From NCBI GenBank assembly GCA_035283685.1, contig DATETJ010000009.1:248001-312000 (forward strand): 64,000 nucleotides of DNA. Direction: 5' to 3'. Source of the DNA: Candidatus Bathyarchaeia archaeon (lineage in GTDB: Archaea; Thermoproteota; Bathyarchaeia; Bathyarchaeales; Bathyarchaeaceae). A program made the translations under genes and the position numbers. Positions 18,035-26,086 of this stretch are shown here, in pieces. Position 1 is the first letter of the stretch. Every line of letters begins with the position of its first letter. A model generated the notes under the pieces. The model worked only from the letters and a program-made list of their open reading frames with translations. It was not told the DNA's origin and made no database searches.

Positions 18035-18253
18035 ATGACTCAGGTTCAGATCAGGTTGCCCGAGAGAATTGTGAAAGAGATTGACAAGTGGGTTGTGGAG
18101 AAGGGGTTCAAGAGCAGAAGTGACGCCATCAGAGCAATCATAAGTTTCTACGAGGAGCGGCAAGAAACCCGAAAGTTCTTCAAAATGCTGGTTAGTCGAA
18201 GCGAGGAGGCTAAGAAGCATCCGGAGATGCTGATTCCTTTAGAGGAATCGTAG
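18035..18253 (+). CDS. Ribbon-helix-helix antitoxin/repressor
   Basis: The 72-residue product starts with the RHH DNA-binding strand and helices (MTQVQIRLPERIVKEIDKWV, then GFKSRSDAIRAII), typical of CopG/ParD-like antitoxins. The charged C-terminal helix would bind the toxin. I choose ATG 18035 because the fold begins there; the longer open frame upstream spans the operator. The stop overlaps the start of the RelE-like gene by one base. Confidence 0.85.
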   Translation: MTQVQIRLPERIVKEIDKWVVEKGFKSRSDAIRAIISFYEERQETRKFFKMLVSRSEEAKKHPEMLIPLEES

Positions 18254-18522
18254 TGGCTTTCGCCGTTTTCTTGCATCCGAAAGCCGCTAAGACCCTCGAG
18301 AACCTCGACGAAACGTTGAGGAAGAGAATTAGAGAGCAGCTAAAAAACTTGAAGGAGCATCCGGATCGAGCTGGCAAGCAATCAAGGTACAGCAATTTCT
18401 GGAGCCTACGGATTGGTGATTACCGTGCCATCTACGAAATCGACAGGGAAAAGAGCCAGGTGGTTGTATTGTTCATTGGACATAGGAAAAAAGTCTACGA
18501 TGACTTCTCTAAGATGTTCTAA
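18253..18522 (+). CDS. RelE/ParE-family toxin
   Basis: The 89-residue product has the RelE fold pattern: FLHPKAAKTLENLDETLRKRI at the N-terminus and the conserved strand LRIGDYRAIYEID followed by HRKKVYDDF. Such toxins either cut mRNA on the ribosome or block gyrase. The GTG start overlaps the antitoxin stop, so the two are translationally coupled. Confidence 0.9.
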   Translation: MAFAVFLHPKAAKTLENLDETLRKRIREQLKNLKEHPDRAGKQSRYSNFWSLRIGDYRAIYEIDREKSQVVVLFIGHRKKVYDDFSKMF

Positions 18523-18569
18523 TCCGTGAGGACATCCGCTTCTGCGTCGTACCTGACTTTATACGCCAT
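18519..18569 (-). pseudogene. Short remnant resembling a DUF2283-type protein
   Basis: Sixteen codons read MAYKVRYDAEADVLTD, like the first strands of DUF2283 small proteins, then stop. The shared string GCTTCTGCGTCGTA also occurs in a second remnant near 19650. Very short, so low confidence. Confidence 0.25.
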
Positions 18570-18672
18570 ACTGCTCCCGCCTCACAGGATAAAAGGTGAT
18601 AACAAGCAAACAGTCTTTTTCACAGAGTGAAAAGAGCAGCCTTCAGCAGCTCTTCAGTCTCTTATTATGGTA

Positions 18673-18879
18673 TTATAGCTTTCCTTCTTTCTTCAGAGCC
18701 TTGATTTCGGCTTCAATCTGTTCAACCGTAAGTTTCTCCGTTGCTTTCCTCAGCTCGACAACAGAGTCTCCATAGCGTCTTCTGATTTCACTAATGAACT
18801 TGATCGCCCTCTTGGCTCCCAACTCCTTAACAAGCGCTTCAAAGGGCACCTCAACCGTCACAGTTCGCTGCGTAGTCAC
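18673..18879 (-). CDS. Putative antitoxin paired with the PIN toxin
   Basis: The 68-residue product begins with a beta strand (TVTVEVPFEALVKEL) and has two charged helices (AKRAIKFISEIRRRYG, then LTVEQIEAEIKALKKEG). I do not recognise a named family. Its start overlaps the end of the PIN gene by 4 bases, so it is very likely its partner. The order, toxin before antitoxin, is the reverse of most VapBC operons. Confidence 0.6.
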   Translation of the reverse strand: MTTQRTVTVEVPFEALVKELGAKRAIKFISEIRRRYGDSVVELRKATEKLTVEQIEAEIKALKKEGKL

Positions 18880-19355
18880 CTTTTAACACCCCTTCTTTCG
18901 CTTAAATAATCAAATGGATTCCTCACTTTTAACCTATACCTCTTTTCAACGGCAAGCCTCTCAACACAGACCCTGCTCCGCAAAATCTCGTCATCGCAAG
19001 TTAGAAAGAAGCTAGCCTTGACTAAGCAGGCAGCCGACACATGCAGAGCATCTAACGAGTTAAGACCGCATTTAGAGGAAAACTCTCTGGCTACAGCAAT
19101 AAGCCGCCTTCTAGCGCTAACGCTTTTTGAACTCAAAGTTCTCTCAAAGCCTCTGACATCCTTCCTCTTCAAAGAATCCAAAATCTGCTCAATCTCAAAC
19201 TTCACGTAATCAGAACTCACAATCTCAATTTCACCACGCAAAACAATCTCAGCAATTCCAAGAAACGCTCTGGACTCGACTCGAATGCGCCTAACGCTTT
19301 GATCATCAAACGGTCTGCAATAGACATTCGTATCCAAATAGACTTGTTCAACCAT
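18876..19355 (-). CDS. PIN-domain ribonuclease toxin (VapC-like)
   Basis: The 159-residue product has the PIN acidic set: LDTNVYCRPF near the N-terminus, a glutamate in YVKFEIEQIL, NSLDALHVSAA and LTCDDEIL. These bind metal ions that cut RNA. It is translationally coupled to the small gene downstream and forms the third toxin-antitoxin pair within 2.1 kb. Confidence 0.85.
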   Translation of the reverse strand: MVEQVYLDTNVYCRPFDDQSVRRIRVESRAFLGIAEIVLRGEIEIVSSDYVKFEIEQILDSLKRKDVRGFERTLSSKSVSARRRLIAVAREFSSKCGLNSLDALHVSAACLVKASFFLTCDDEILRSRVCVERLAVEKRYRLKVRNPFDYLSERRGVKR

Positions 19356-19457
19356 CTTCAGCCCGGCTAACGGAAATGCTTGAATCTACTGCAAACACGA
19401 CACTTAAAACATCCTGATTTTAGTCATCTTCAACAACCCGGTGTCTTTCGTCCCCCT

Positions 19458-19613
19458 CTTCTAGGCTTACATGTGCAAAAGTGAGTAAGTAATGCAAGAA
19501 TGAGCGAGAGAGTAAGCCACAACAGCGCTTATCTTAACGGCAAATCCACATGCGGAACCACAACCAGAGTCAAAGACTTATCGTCCACAAGCGGCGTGTG
19601 CCTTCATGAGTAG
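19458..19613 (+). pseudogene. Duplicated 5' fragment of the glutamate-synthase-like gene
   Basis: The upstream flank (TTCTAGGCTTACATGTGCAA, against TTCTAGGTTTACATATGTAA before the gene) and the first 35 or so codons match the gene at 21735. The ATG at 19500 opens a 37-codon frame reading MSERVSHNSAYLNGKSTC and onwards, then a TAG ends it at 19611-19613 just where the intact gene has its cysteine cluster. It is a partial copy 2.2 kb upstream of its source, with promoter region included. Confidence 0.85.
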
Positions 19614-19624
19614 GTGGTGTGTGG

Positions 19625-19777
19625 TTATTTTTGGACGGCTGTGTTTATGTATGCTTCTGCGTCGTATGAGATTCCTTCCAGTCCCCGATGCCTTCCGCCC
19701 TTCATGACAAGTCTCGGTTCAGAAAGCTTACGAGCAACATAAACGATGCGTTTGCCGACTAAGGAATCCTTTCTCAG
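19625..19777 (-). pseudogene. Possible small-protein remnant
   Basis: A 50-codon open stretch on the minus strand has protein-like sequence (RLVMKGGRHRGLEGISYDAEAYI) but no usual start codon before an internal ATG, and a stop lies directly upstream. The ISYDAEAYI part resembles the remnant at 18519-18569. It may be a decayed antitoxin-like gene. Confidence 0.3.
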
Positions 19778-19861
19778 TCAGCACAGCTTGCTTAGTTCAG
19801 GGAGTAAGGTTCAATAAGCTCGTTGAGCCCTCATTCTATTTTCTGGAGTACCATCAGACTT

Positions 19862-20473
19862 ATGGAAAATGATTGGTCAGGCGCACCAGACTCTCTTGGG
19901 CGAAGAGATACAAGCGTATTACACGTTATCCGAGAGGAGGAACTGACCAGCTTCACATTCGACGGTCTCAAACGACGCTTAGGCGTCCACCCAGAGACAC
20001 TGTCAAGAATCCTGTACCGCCTCGAAGAACAAGGCATCATCCAAAAAGCAACCAGAGGCTACAACGTCACACCAAAAGCCAAACAACTTCTAAGACAGCA
20101 CCTCACATACGAAACCCAACCCACAGTGCCAATCCTACAAACACTTCTATCCCCAGACATACCAATTCAACAAATAATCAGCAGCCTCAGAGGCAAATGG
20201 TTCGGCAGCCTCAGATGGGTTGGCACCTCACAGACTCTTGAAGCCACAGCGCTGAAATGGATAACTGAAGACGGCGGAACCCAAATCGAAGCCATATTCA
20301 CAGAAGGCACACTAAGCATCGAAGCCAAACCCCTCACGGAAAAAGACCTCAACAAAGCCTTGAAAGCATCATACCAACTGGTCGGCTACATAACCAAACT
20401 CTACTCAAGACCCGCCCAAACCAGACCAATAGCCTTCCTTACGGATTACAGCCCCTACCACATGGCATCATAA
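19862..20473 (+). CDS. Winged-helix DNA-binding protein
   Basis: The product (203 residues from ATG 19862; an in-frame TTG at 19823 would add 13) has a winged helix near the N-terminus: FTFDGLKRRLGVHPETLSRILYRLEEQGII followed by a wing ending in YNVTPKAKQLL. The C-terminal half (from about residue 95) is a mixed domain of unknown role, perhaps for effector binding. It is upstream of the HtrA-like protease in the same direction and could control it. Confidence 0.7.
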   Translation: MENDWSGAPDSLGRRDTSVLHVIREEELTSFTFDGLKRRLGVHPETLSRILYRLEEQGIIQKATRGYNVTPKAKQLLRQHLTYETQPTVPILQTLLSPDIPIQQIISSLRGKWFGSLRWVGTSQTLEATALKWITEDGGTQIEAIFTEGTLSIEAKPLTEKDLNKALKASYQLVGYITKLYSRPAQTRPIAFLTDYSPYHMAS

Positions 20474-20553
20474 ACCTCTGTGACTAACTTGCCCGATCAC
20501 TTAGTCAACAAATACAGCCCACTCCATCTCTCTTACTTGAGGTGAATCAAAAA

Positions 20554-21474
20554 ATGAGCAAAACAATTACACCTTTACAGATTCTACAATCTCTGTCCGA
20601 AGCCACAGCCGAAATCGTGAGCAAAACAGCACCATCGGTAGTCACAGTCAACAACGGAATGGGCAGCGGCTCAGGCATCATCTGGAGCCCAGACGGCTAC
20701 GTTGTCACCGCCAGCCATGTCATAGGAAAACGCAGCACAGTCGAAGTAAGTCTAGGAGACGGCAAGAGCCACGAAGCCAAGGTCATTGGAAGAGACCCCT
20801 ACACCGACATCGCACTCCTAAAAATCGAAGCCAAAACCCTCAAACCAATCGAACCCGGCGACCCACAAAGCCTCAAACCAGGCCAATTCATCCTAGCCTT
20901 AGCCAATCCCTTCGGTCGCCAAGTCAGCGCCACCCAAGGCATCATAACCGCAGTCCACGGCACCATCAGAACATGGGGCGGAATAACAATCGAAGACACA
21001 ATCATCACAGACGCACGACTAAACCCAGGCTACAGCGGCGGACCACTAATCGACGTCCACGGAAGAATGATCGGACTCAACACCGCATACGTGTGGAACC
21101 GAGGCATCGCAGTACCAATCGACACAATCAAACACATCGTCCAAAGCCTCAAGAACGAAGGCAAAATCAAACGAGCATACCTAGGCATCGTGTCAGACTC
21201 AGTTAGGCTACCGGAGGAAGTAGCCACACAGGCACAGGTAAATCAACACAGCGGAGTAATGATATACCAAGTAGAGGCAGGCAGCCCAGCCAAAAAAGCA
21301 GGACTAGCCATGGGCGATGTAATAATAAAATTCAACGACAAAAACATCGAAAACATAAACGACCTACACCGCTACCTAACAGAAGAAATCATCGGAAAAC
21401 CCACGAAACTTCAAACACTGCGCGGAGAAAACCTGACAGAACTAACAATCACACCAAATGCCAAAACAGAGTAA
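20554..21474 (+). CDS. HtrA/DegP-like serine protease without signal peptide
   Basis: The product has a trypsin-like domain with the triad in TASHVIG (His), YTDIALLKI (Asp) and PGYSGGPLI (Ser), then one PDZ domain (about the last 95 residues, with YQVEAGSPAKKAGLAMGDVI). Such proteases remove damaged proteins. No signal peptide or membrane helix is visible, so it should act in the cytoplasm. I choose ATG 20554 because GAGGTGA lies 8 bases upstream; the frame can extend to GTG 20542. Confidence 0.92.
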   Translation: MSKTITPLQILQSLSEATAEIVSKTAPSVVTVNNGMGSGSGIIWSPDGYVVTASHVIGKRSTVEVSLGDGKSHEAKVIGRDPYTDIALLKIEAKTLKPIEPGDPQSLKPGQFILALANPFGRQVSATQGIITAVHGTIRTWGGITIEDTIITDARLNPGYSGGPLIDVHGRMIGLNTAYVWNRGIAVPIDTIKHIVQSLKNEGKIKRAYLGIVSDSVRLPEEVATQAQVNQHSGVMIYQVEAGSPAKKAGLAMGDVIIKFNDKNIENINDLHRYLTEEIIGKPTKLQTLRGENLTELTITPNAKTE

Positions 21475-21489
21475 ACAGGAAGAAAAAAC

Positions 21490-21618
21490 ATGAAAACCAT
21501 CGAATTCTGGCCCAAACCCGCACATCCCTTCGAGCCCAGACCGTTCTGGCCAGAGCCTTCGCCATCTCCAACGCCTGAACCGACTCCACCATCACTGCAA
21601 GTCGAAGCAGTGCACTGA
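21490..21618 (+). CDS. Possible proline-rich microprotein
   Basis: A 42-codon frame starts 15 bases after the protease gene, with GGAAGA before its ATG. It encodes a proline-rich peptide (for example PSPSPTPEPTPPS) with two FWP-like motifs. The position suggests co-transcription with the protease. T-rich runs follow it. Conservation cannot be tested here. Confidence 0.4.
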   Translation: MKTIEFWPKPAHPFEPRPFWPEPSPSPTPEPTPPSLQVEAVH

Positions 21619-21734
21619 AACTCCTCTTTTTTTCAGATGTTTTTTTCAGACGCTTGATTCTACGTAATCTTTAAAAGTATGAAGGATATTCCCTCAGTAT
21701 TCTAGGTTTACATATGTAAAGGTGAGAAGGATAA

Positions 21735-23345
21735 ATGAGCGAACGCGTATCCAAAAACAGCGCTTACTTGAACGGCAAATCCACATGCGGCACCACTACC
21801 CGAGTCAAAGATGTGAGTCCTACCAGCGGCATGTGCCCTATATGCATCCGCGACTGCCCCATCCTCTGCGAAATCAGCCTCAGCGCCTTCCGCGGCAGAG
21901 AAGCACTCTACCCTGAGCCAGTGCAGTTTGGCTACAGCACAGCAGGAGCCCTCAAAGACTTCCGCCTAGACTGGAGCGACATCAACATCCACGCCAACCT
22001 ATTCGGAGTAGAAGGCATCGAAGCCAACAGCGACATCGCATTGTTCGAAAACGCCGACGTCTCAACCACAGTAGCAGGCATACCACTCAAAGTGCCAATC
22101 GTAACAGGTGCATTCGGCAGCACAGAAGTAGCCCGCCTAAACTGGGAAGGTTTAGCCATAGGCGCCGCCCTAGCCGGCTGCCTCATCACAATCGGCGAAA
22201 ACGTCTGCGGCATGGACATGAAATCCCAAATTGAAAACAACAAATTCACATACAGCGAAGAACTCAAACGCCGAGTTGACCTGTTCAGAAAATTTTGGGA
22301 TGGAAAACACGGCGACGTCGTGGTCCAAACCAACGTGGAAGACCAACGATTAGGCGTAGACCTTTACGCCATAAACAAACTTGAAGTCAATGTCATTGAA
22401 CGTAAATGGGGACAAGGCGCCAAGGCTATAGGCGGCGAAGTCCGCATACGCGACCTAGAAAAAGCCATAGCCCTCAAAAAAAGAGGTTACATAGTCATAC
22501 CTGACCCAGAAGACCCAACTGTGCAAGAAGCATTCAAAGAAGGCTCATTCAAATCGTTCGAACGTCACAGCCGAGTCGGCATGCCCAACTATAAGACATT
22601 CGTCGAGGACATCCAATGGCTCAGAGACCAAGGAGCCAAACACGTCATACTCAAAACAGGCGCGTACCGACCGTCAGCAGTCGCATGGACCATGAAAATG
22701 GCATCCGACGCCAAAATCGAAGCCCTAACATTCGACGGCGCAGGCGGCGGCACAGGCATGAGCCCCGTACCAATGATGGACGAAATGAGCACACCCACAG
22801 TCTACTTAGAAGCTCAAATGCTCAAATGCGCCAACATACTCAAAAAGAAAGGCAAGCATGTACCCGACCTCATCATGGCAGGCGGCTTCATCAGCGAAAC
22901 CCAAATGTACAAAGCCATAGCCATGAGCAACTACGGCGACGGACCCATGGTCAAAGCAGTCCTCCTAGGACGCAGCCCAATCACAGCCTGCATGAAATCC
23001 AGCTACTTCGTACAACTAGCCAAAGAAGGTCGACTGGCGCGCACATTCGCTGACCGCTACGGCACAACACCAGACAAATTCTTCATCGCAACGCCCAAGC
23101 TTAAAGAAAAATTCGGCGACAAATTCAGCGAAATCCCATTCGAAGCCATAGGCGTGTACACGTACCTGCACGAACGCATAGGCGTCGGCTTAATGCAGCT
23201 ACTCGCCGGCTCACGCAAATGGAAACTCAACCTAATCAGCCGCAAAGACCTAATGAGCCTAACAGAACGCGCCGCAAAAGTCACAGGCATACCCTTACCC
23301 GAAGACCAAGAAACAGACGAAATAGAGAGGATACTAAACGCATAA
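21735..23345 (+). CDS. FMN-binding glutamate-synthase-like oxidoreductase
   Basis: The 536-residue product matches the archaeal stand-alone family related to the FMN domain of glutamate synthase. The N-terminus has a cysteine cluster C-x2-C-x3-C-x3-C (Cys34, 37, 41, 45), likely an iron-sulfur site. The TIM-barrel part shows HVILKTGAYRPS, DGAGGGTGMSP and DLIMAGGF, which form the FMN pocket. In glutamate synthase this domain reduces 2-oxoglutarate plus ammonia; the natural substrate of the stand-alone form is uncertain. Length is close to family members. A partial copy of its 5' end lies at 19458-19613. Confidence 0.85.
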   Translation: MSERVSKNSAYLNGKSTCGTTTRVKDVSPTSGMCPICIRDCPILCEISLSAFRGREALYPEPVQFGYSTAGALKDFRLDWSDINIHANLFGVEGIEANSDIALFENADVSTTVAGIPLKVPIVTGAFGSTEVARLNWEGLAIGAALAGCLITIGENVCGMDMKSQIENNKFTYSEELKRRVDLFRKFWDGKHGDVVVQTNVEDQRLGVDLYAINKLEVNVIERKWGQGAKAIGGEVRIRDLEKAIALKKRGYIVIPDPEDPTVQEAFKEGSFKSFERHSRVGMPNYKTFVEDIQWLRDQGAKHVILKTGAYRPSAVAWTMKMASDAKIEALTFDGAGGGTGMSPVPMMDEMSTPTVYLEAQMLKCANILKKKGKHVPDLIMAGGFISETQMYKAIAMSNYGDGPMVKAVLLGRSPITACMKSSYFVQLAKEGRLARTFADRYGTTPDKFFIATPKLKEKFGDKFSEIPFEAIGVYTYLHERIGVGLMQLLAGSRKWKLNLISRKDLMSLTERAAKVTGIPLPEDQETDEIERILNA

Positions 23346-23496
23346 CCTCTCCAGCCCCCATTCTTTCTATCTCCTCACAAATTCGCCTTTTTACCCTCAA
23401 AACCATCTAGGCTTCATTTGCCCGCCGTAATGCGCTGTTTTTTATAATAGAAATCAATATTTAATTCATGCAAGCCACAGCACGAAGGCGTCAGCC

Positions 23497-23739
23497 ATGA
23501 AAGTCTGGAAAATCCTAGTTCTAATCCCATACGCGTTGATTCTCATTTTTCTCTTGATCTCAGCCAGCCTCACATTCTCCGGAGGCCTAGGAGGAATCCT
23601 CATCGGCATCATATTCCTCACATTTGGAATAGTCGCAACGTTACTCTACACAATAATTCTTGCCATTGCGCTAGTTATCAGATGGATTATCCATAGAACC
23701 AGGAAAAGGCAAGAACCCGGGAAGGCTCCCACTGCTTGA
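23497..23739 (+). CDS. Small membrane protein, two hydrophobic helices
   Basis: The 80-residue product has two hydrophobic helices (about residues 5-30 and 34-64) and a basic C-terminal tail (HRTRKRQEPGK). Function unknown. It sits between the FMN oxidoreductase and the UlaG-like hydrolase in the same direction. Confidence 0.55.
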   Translation: MKVWKILVLIPYALILIFLLISASLTFSGGLGGILIGIIFLTFGIVATLLYTIILAIALVIRWIIHRTRKRQEPGKAPTA

Positions 23740-23791
23740 ACCACAAGCCACATATTTCATTCACCGGTCCATAGTGAAACTCGGCGCTAAA

Positions 23792-24448
23792 ATGACAATC
23801 CACGTCAAATGGCTGGGGCACTCCAGCTTTCAAATAATAACCACAGACAAAATCCTCTACGTTGACCTGAAGAAATACGGCAAAGTGATTCAAACCTCAG
23901 AAAAAGCAGACATAATTCTGGTAACGCACAACCACGGCGACCACTGCAGCCCACAAAAAATCCAAAACCTCAGCAAGAAAGACACCATAATTATCGCCCC
24001 CAAAAACTGCGTCAACAGAATTACCGGAAACGTCAAGAGTCTCAGACCCGGCGAAAAGACAACCGTTCACGGAGTGACAATTGAAGCAGTCGAAGCCTAC
24101 AACACTAAGCGGTTCAAGCCTTCAGGAAAGCCTTGGCACCCAAAAGGCTACGGAGTAGGCTACTTGATCAAAGCTGAAGACAAGACTATCTACCACGCAG
24201 GAGACACGGATTTCATCCCGGAAATGCGCCACCTCAAAAACATCGACTTAGCCTTACTTCCCACGGGCGACAAATACACCATGGACAACGCTGAAGCCGC
24301 CGAAGCAGTAAAAGCAATCAAACCCAAAACTGCGATGCCAATGCACACATGGGAAACAAACCGCGAAGAATTCAAAAAGAAAGCCGAAGCCGAATCAAAA
24401 ACCAAAGTAGTGTTGCCACAAGAAGGAGAGGAATACACAGTTCGCTAG
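23792..24448 (+). CDS. UlaG-like metallo-beta-lactamase-fold hydrolase
   Basis: The product (218 residues from ATG 23792; GTG 23774 would add six) begins with VKWLGHSSFQI and has the metal-binding motif HNHGDH, then HAGDTDF and MPMHTW. This is the pattern of the UPF0173/UlaG-like metal-dependent hydrolases. The substrate is unknown. It is probably a housekeeping cytosolic enzyme. Confidence 0.88.
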   Translation: MTIHVKWLGHSSFQIITTDKILYVDLKKYGKVIQTSEKADIILVTHNHGDHCSPQKIQNLSKKDTIIIAPKNCVNRITGNVKSLRPGEKTTVHGVTIEAVEAYNTKRFKPSGKPWHPKGYGVGYLIKAEDKTIYHAGDTDFIPEMRHLKNIDLALLPTGDKYTMDNAEAAEAVKAIKPKTAMPMHTWETNREEFKKKAEAESKTKVVLPQEGEEYTVR

Positions 24449-24482
24449 AACGCCCTCAGAAAAACCTTAGTTGGCTCACACA

Positions 24483-24746
24483 TCAAAACGAGAATCTATG
24501 AGAATACTGTTTTATTGCTGTCGAGATTCTCATCGGAACGAAGACCGCTATACCACTTCTCAAACTCAGCATAGGAACTTGCTCAAGAGGCTCATATTCA
24601 TCCCCGAATTCTGAATCGTTGTTCCATTCCAACAGCAAAGGCAAGTCCTCCTTCTCCACAACCCTAAGATTCACATTCCTACCCTCAAGCAAACCGGAGG
24701 CCCTCACTGCATATTCTCCAACCTTCTCAGCTGTGTACGCGTGCAC
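24483..24746 (-). pseudogene. Truncated GNAT acetyltransferase
   Basis: The first half reads like the N-terminus of a GNAT enzyme (LLEGRNVNLRVVEKEDLPLL, then LEWNNDSEFGDEYEP). After about residue 57 the sequence stops resembling one, and the acetyl-CoA binding motif is absent; only 35 bases remain before the neighbouring gene. It is most likely a decayed fragment rather than a working gene. Confidence 0.65.
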
Positions 24747-25031
24747 TAATAACTTGGGCTTCTAGGCATCTGAATAAAATTTCTATCCCGTCCTCCAAAT
24801 TGTCAACGATGAAGCGGTGAGCCCTACACCAACAGCGGTTGATTGGAAGAACAGGCTGAGAGATTAAAGATGTTAAATCAAGACATCAGGAATAACAAGT
24901 CAGTGCGCTGATTCGAGGCATTCATGCATGCGTAAGTCTCGCCAAGATTGCCCACAGCGGGCATTCATGACGTAAACGCCTTGTATAAAGTGCGCACGTA
25001 TGTTGTAGTATCGCAGAAGGTGAAAATAGTG
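24747..25031. other. Gap with no recognised feature
   Basis: About 285 bases between two minus-strand frames. I see no reading frame, repeat or RNA signal. Confidence 0.4.
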
Positions 25032-25331
25032 CTAAGGTTTCGAGGATGCTTTTAGATTAACTGTCCCAGGCTTGCCGGTGCTTTGGAAGGAAAAACCATA
25101 GCTGCCATTCTCGGAAATTGCCAGTTCAAATTCGTGCTCTTTAGAGATACCGCCAAAGGTCTTAAGAATCTCTCCGTCAGGATCCAGAACCAATAGTTCA
25201 AATGGTCCTCCACTTTCCACTTTTGCATGAAGGCGAACAGTTTGACCACGTGCAAGCATAACTGAACGAACATCTTCTGCAACTTCGCCTACCTCGCTGA
25301 ATAATTCATCTAGAAAACTCATTTCTGCCAA
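25032..25331 (-). CDS. Small beta-sandwich protein, unknown
   Basis: The 99-residue product has a short acidic N-terminal helix (LDELFSEVGEVAEDV) followed by about 75 residues of alternating strands (QTVRLHAKVESGGPFELLVLD, DPDGEIL, SYGFSFQSTGKPGTVNL). The strand pattern recalls GOLD/emp24-like lumenal domains, but no signal peptide is present. It is divergently oriented to the SPFH cassette, with a shared 217-base upstream region, and could belong to it. Confidence 0.55.
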   Translation of the reverse strand: MAEMSFLDELFSEVGEVAEDVRSVMLARGQTVRLHAKVESGGPFELLVLDPDGEILKTFGGISKEHEFELAISENGSYGFSFQSTGKPGTVNLKASSKP

Positions 25332-25548
25332 ACCACCATTGCATTATCGATATTCAATATCTAAGAGATTTAAGTTTTTGCGCGCACATGAAACTGTGTC
25401 TGCCAACTTGTGAATTCATGACCTTTTCCAATTGGAATAATATCTGAAATGATTCCAAAAAAATTCCTCACAAGTTTTAAATAAACATAAAGCTTGAAAG
25501 ACATATAGAGAGAAAAGCATGCTTAAATTGCCATAAAAGGTTTGGAAA

Positions 25549-26082
25549 ATGTCTGAAGGAGATACCATCGAAAAAGTAAAGCAAAGACAAGGCGTTCTGG
25601 CAAAGATCGAAAACCTGTTTGGTTTCGGCTATGCTACAAAGGAAGATCTGCGCGAGCTTGACAAGAAACTTCGAGACAGCTACTATGCGGACTTCAAAAG
25701 CTTGCGCCACAAATGGGAGGAAATATACCTAACCGCTCTGAACTCTGGACTGAAGAAAGCAGGAGACGACTTCAAAAAGGTCATACAAGTTATGGACCGA
25801 GTTGCTGAAAAAATCCATCGCGCTGACTATGGATACGCAGGGTTAATGGACCGGAAGGGACAGATAGAGGAAACCGCACTCGCCAGAGTCTTCAACTATG
25901 ATAAGGTTTTGAGTAACGATATTCAAGGCATAGTTAATGTCGTCGGCGAACTCTACAATGACAGCGAAGCCGAAAGATGGGTTGAAGCAACGGCTAAAGT
26001 CAGAAACGTCAAATCCTTAATCCTTGGTTTCGAGTCCAAATGGGACGGTAGAGAAAAGGAGTTCAGACCTTTGGAGGTTTGA
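25549..26082 (+). CDS. Helical protein, first gene of the SPFH cassette
   Basis: The 177-residue product is almost wholly alpha-helical and charged (KVKQRQGVLAKIENLFGFGY, then long heptad-like helices KKAGDDFKKVIQVMDRVAEKI). No membrane segment or catalytic motif is seen, and I do not recognise a family. It is separated from the SPFH gene by only 4 bases, so both are surely co-transcribed. In Bacillus the comparable SPFH protein YdjI works with the membrane-remodelling protein PspA; whether this helical protein is a stand-in is speculation. Confidence 0.65.
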   Translation: MSEGDTIEKVKQRQGVLAKIENLFGFGYATKEDLRELDKKLRDSYYADFKSLRHKWEEIYLTALNSGLKKAGDDFKKVIQVMDRVAEKIHRADYGYAGLMDRKGQIEETALARVFNYDKVLSNDIQGIVNVVGELYNDSEAERWVEATAKVRNVKSLILGFESKWDGREKEFRPLEV

Positions 26083-26086
26083 TTAA

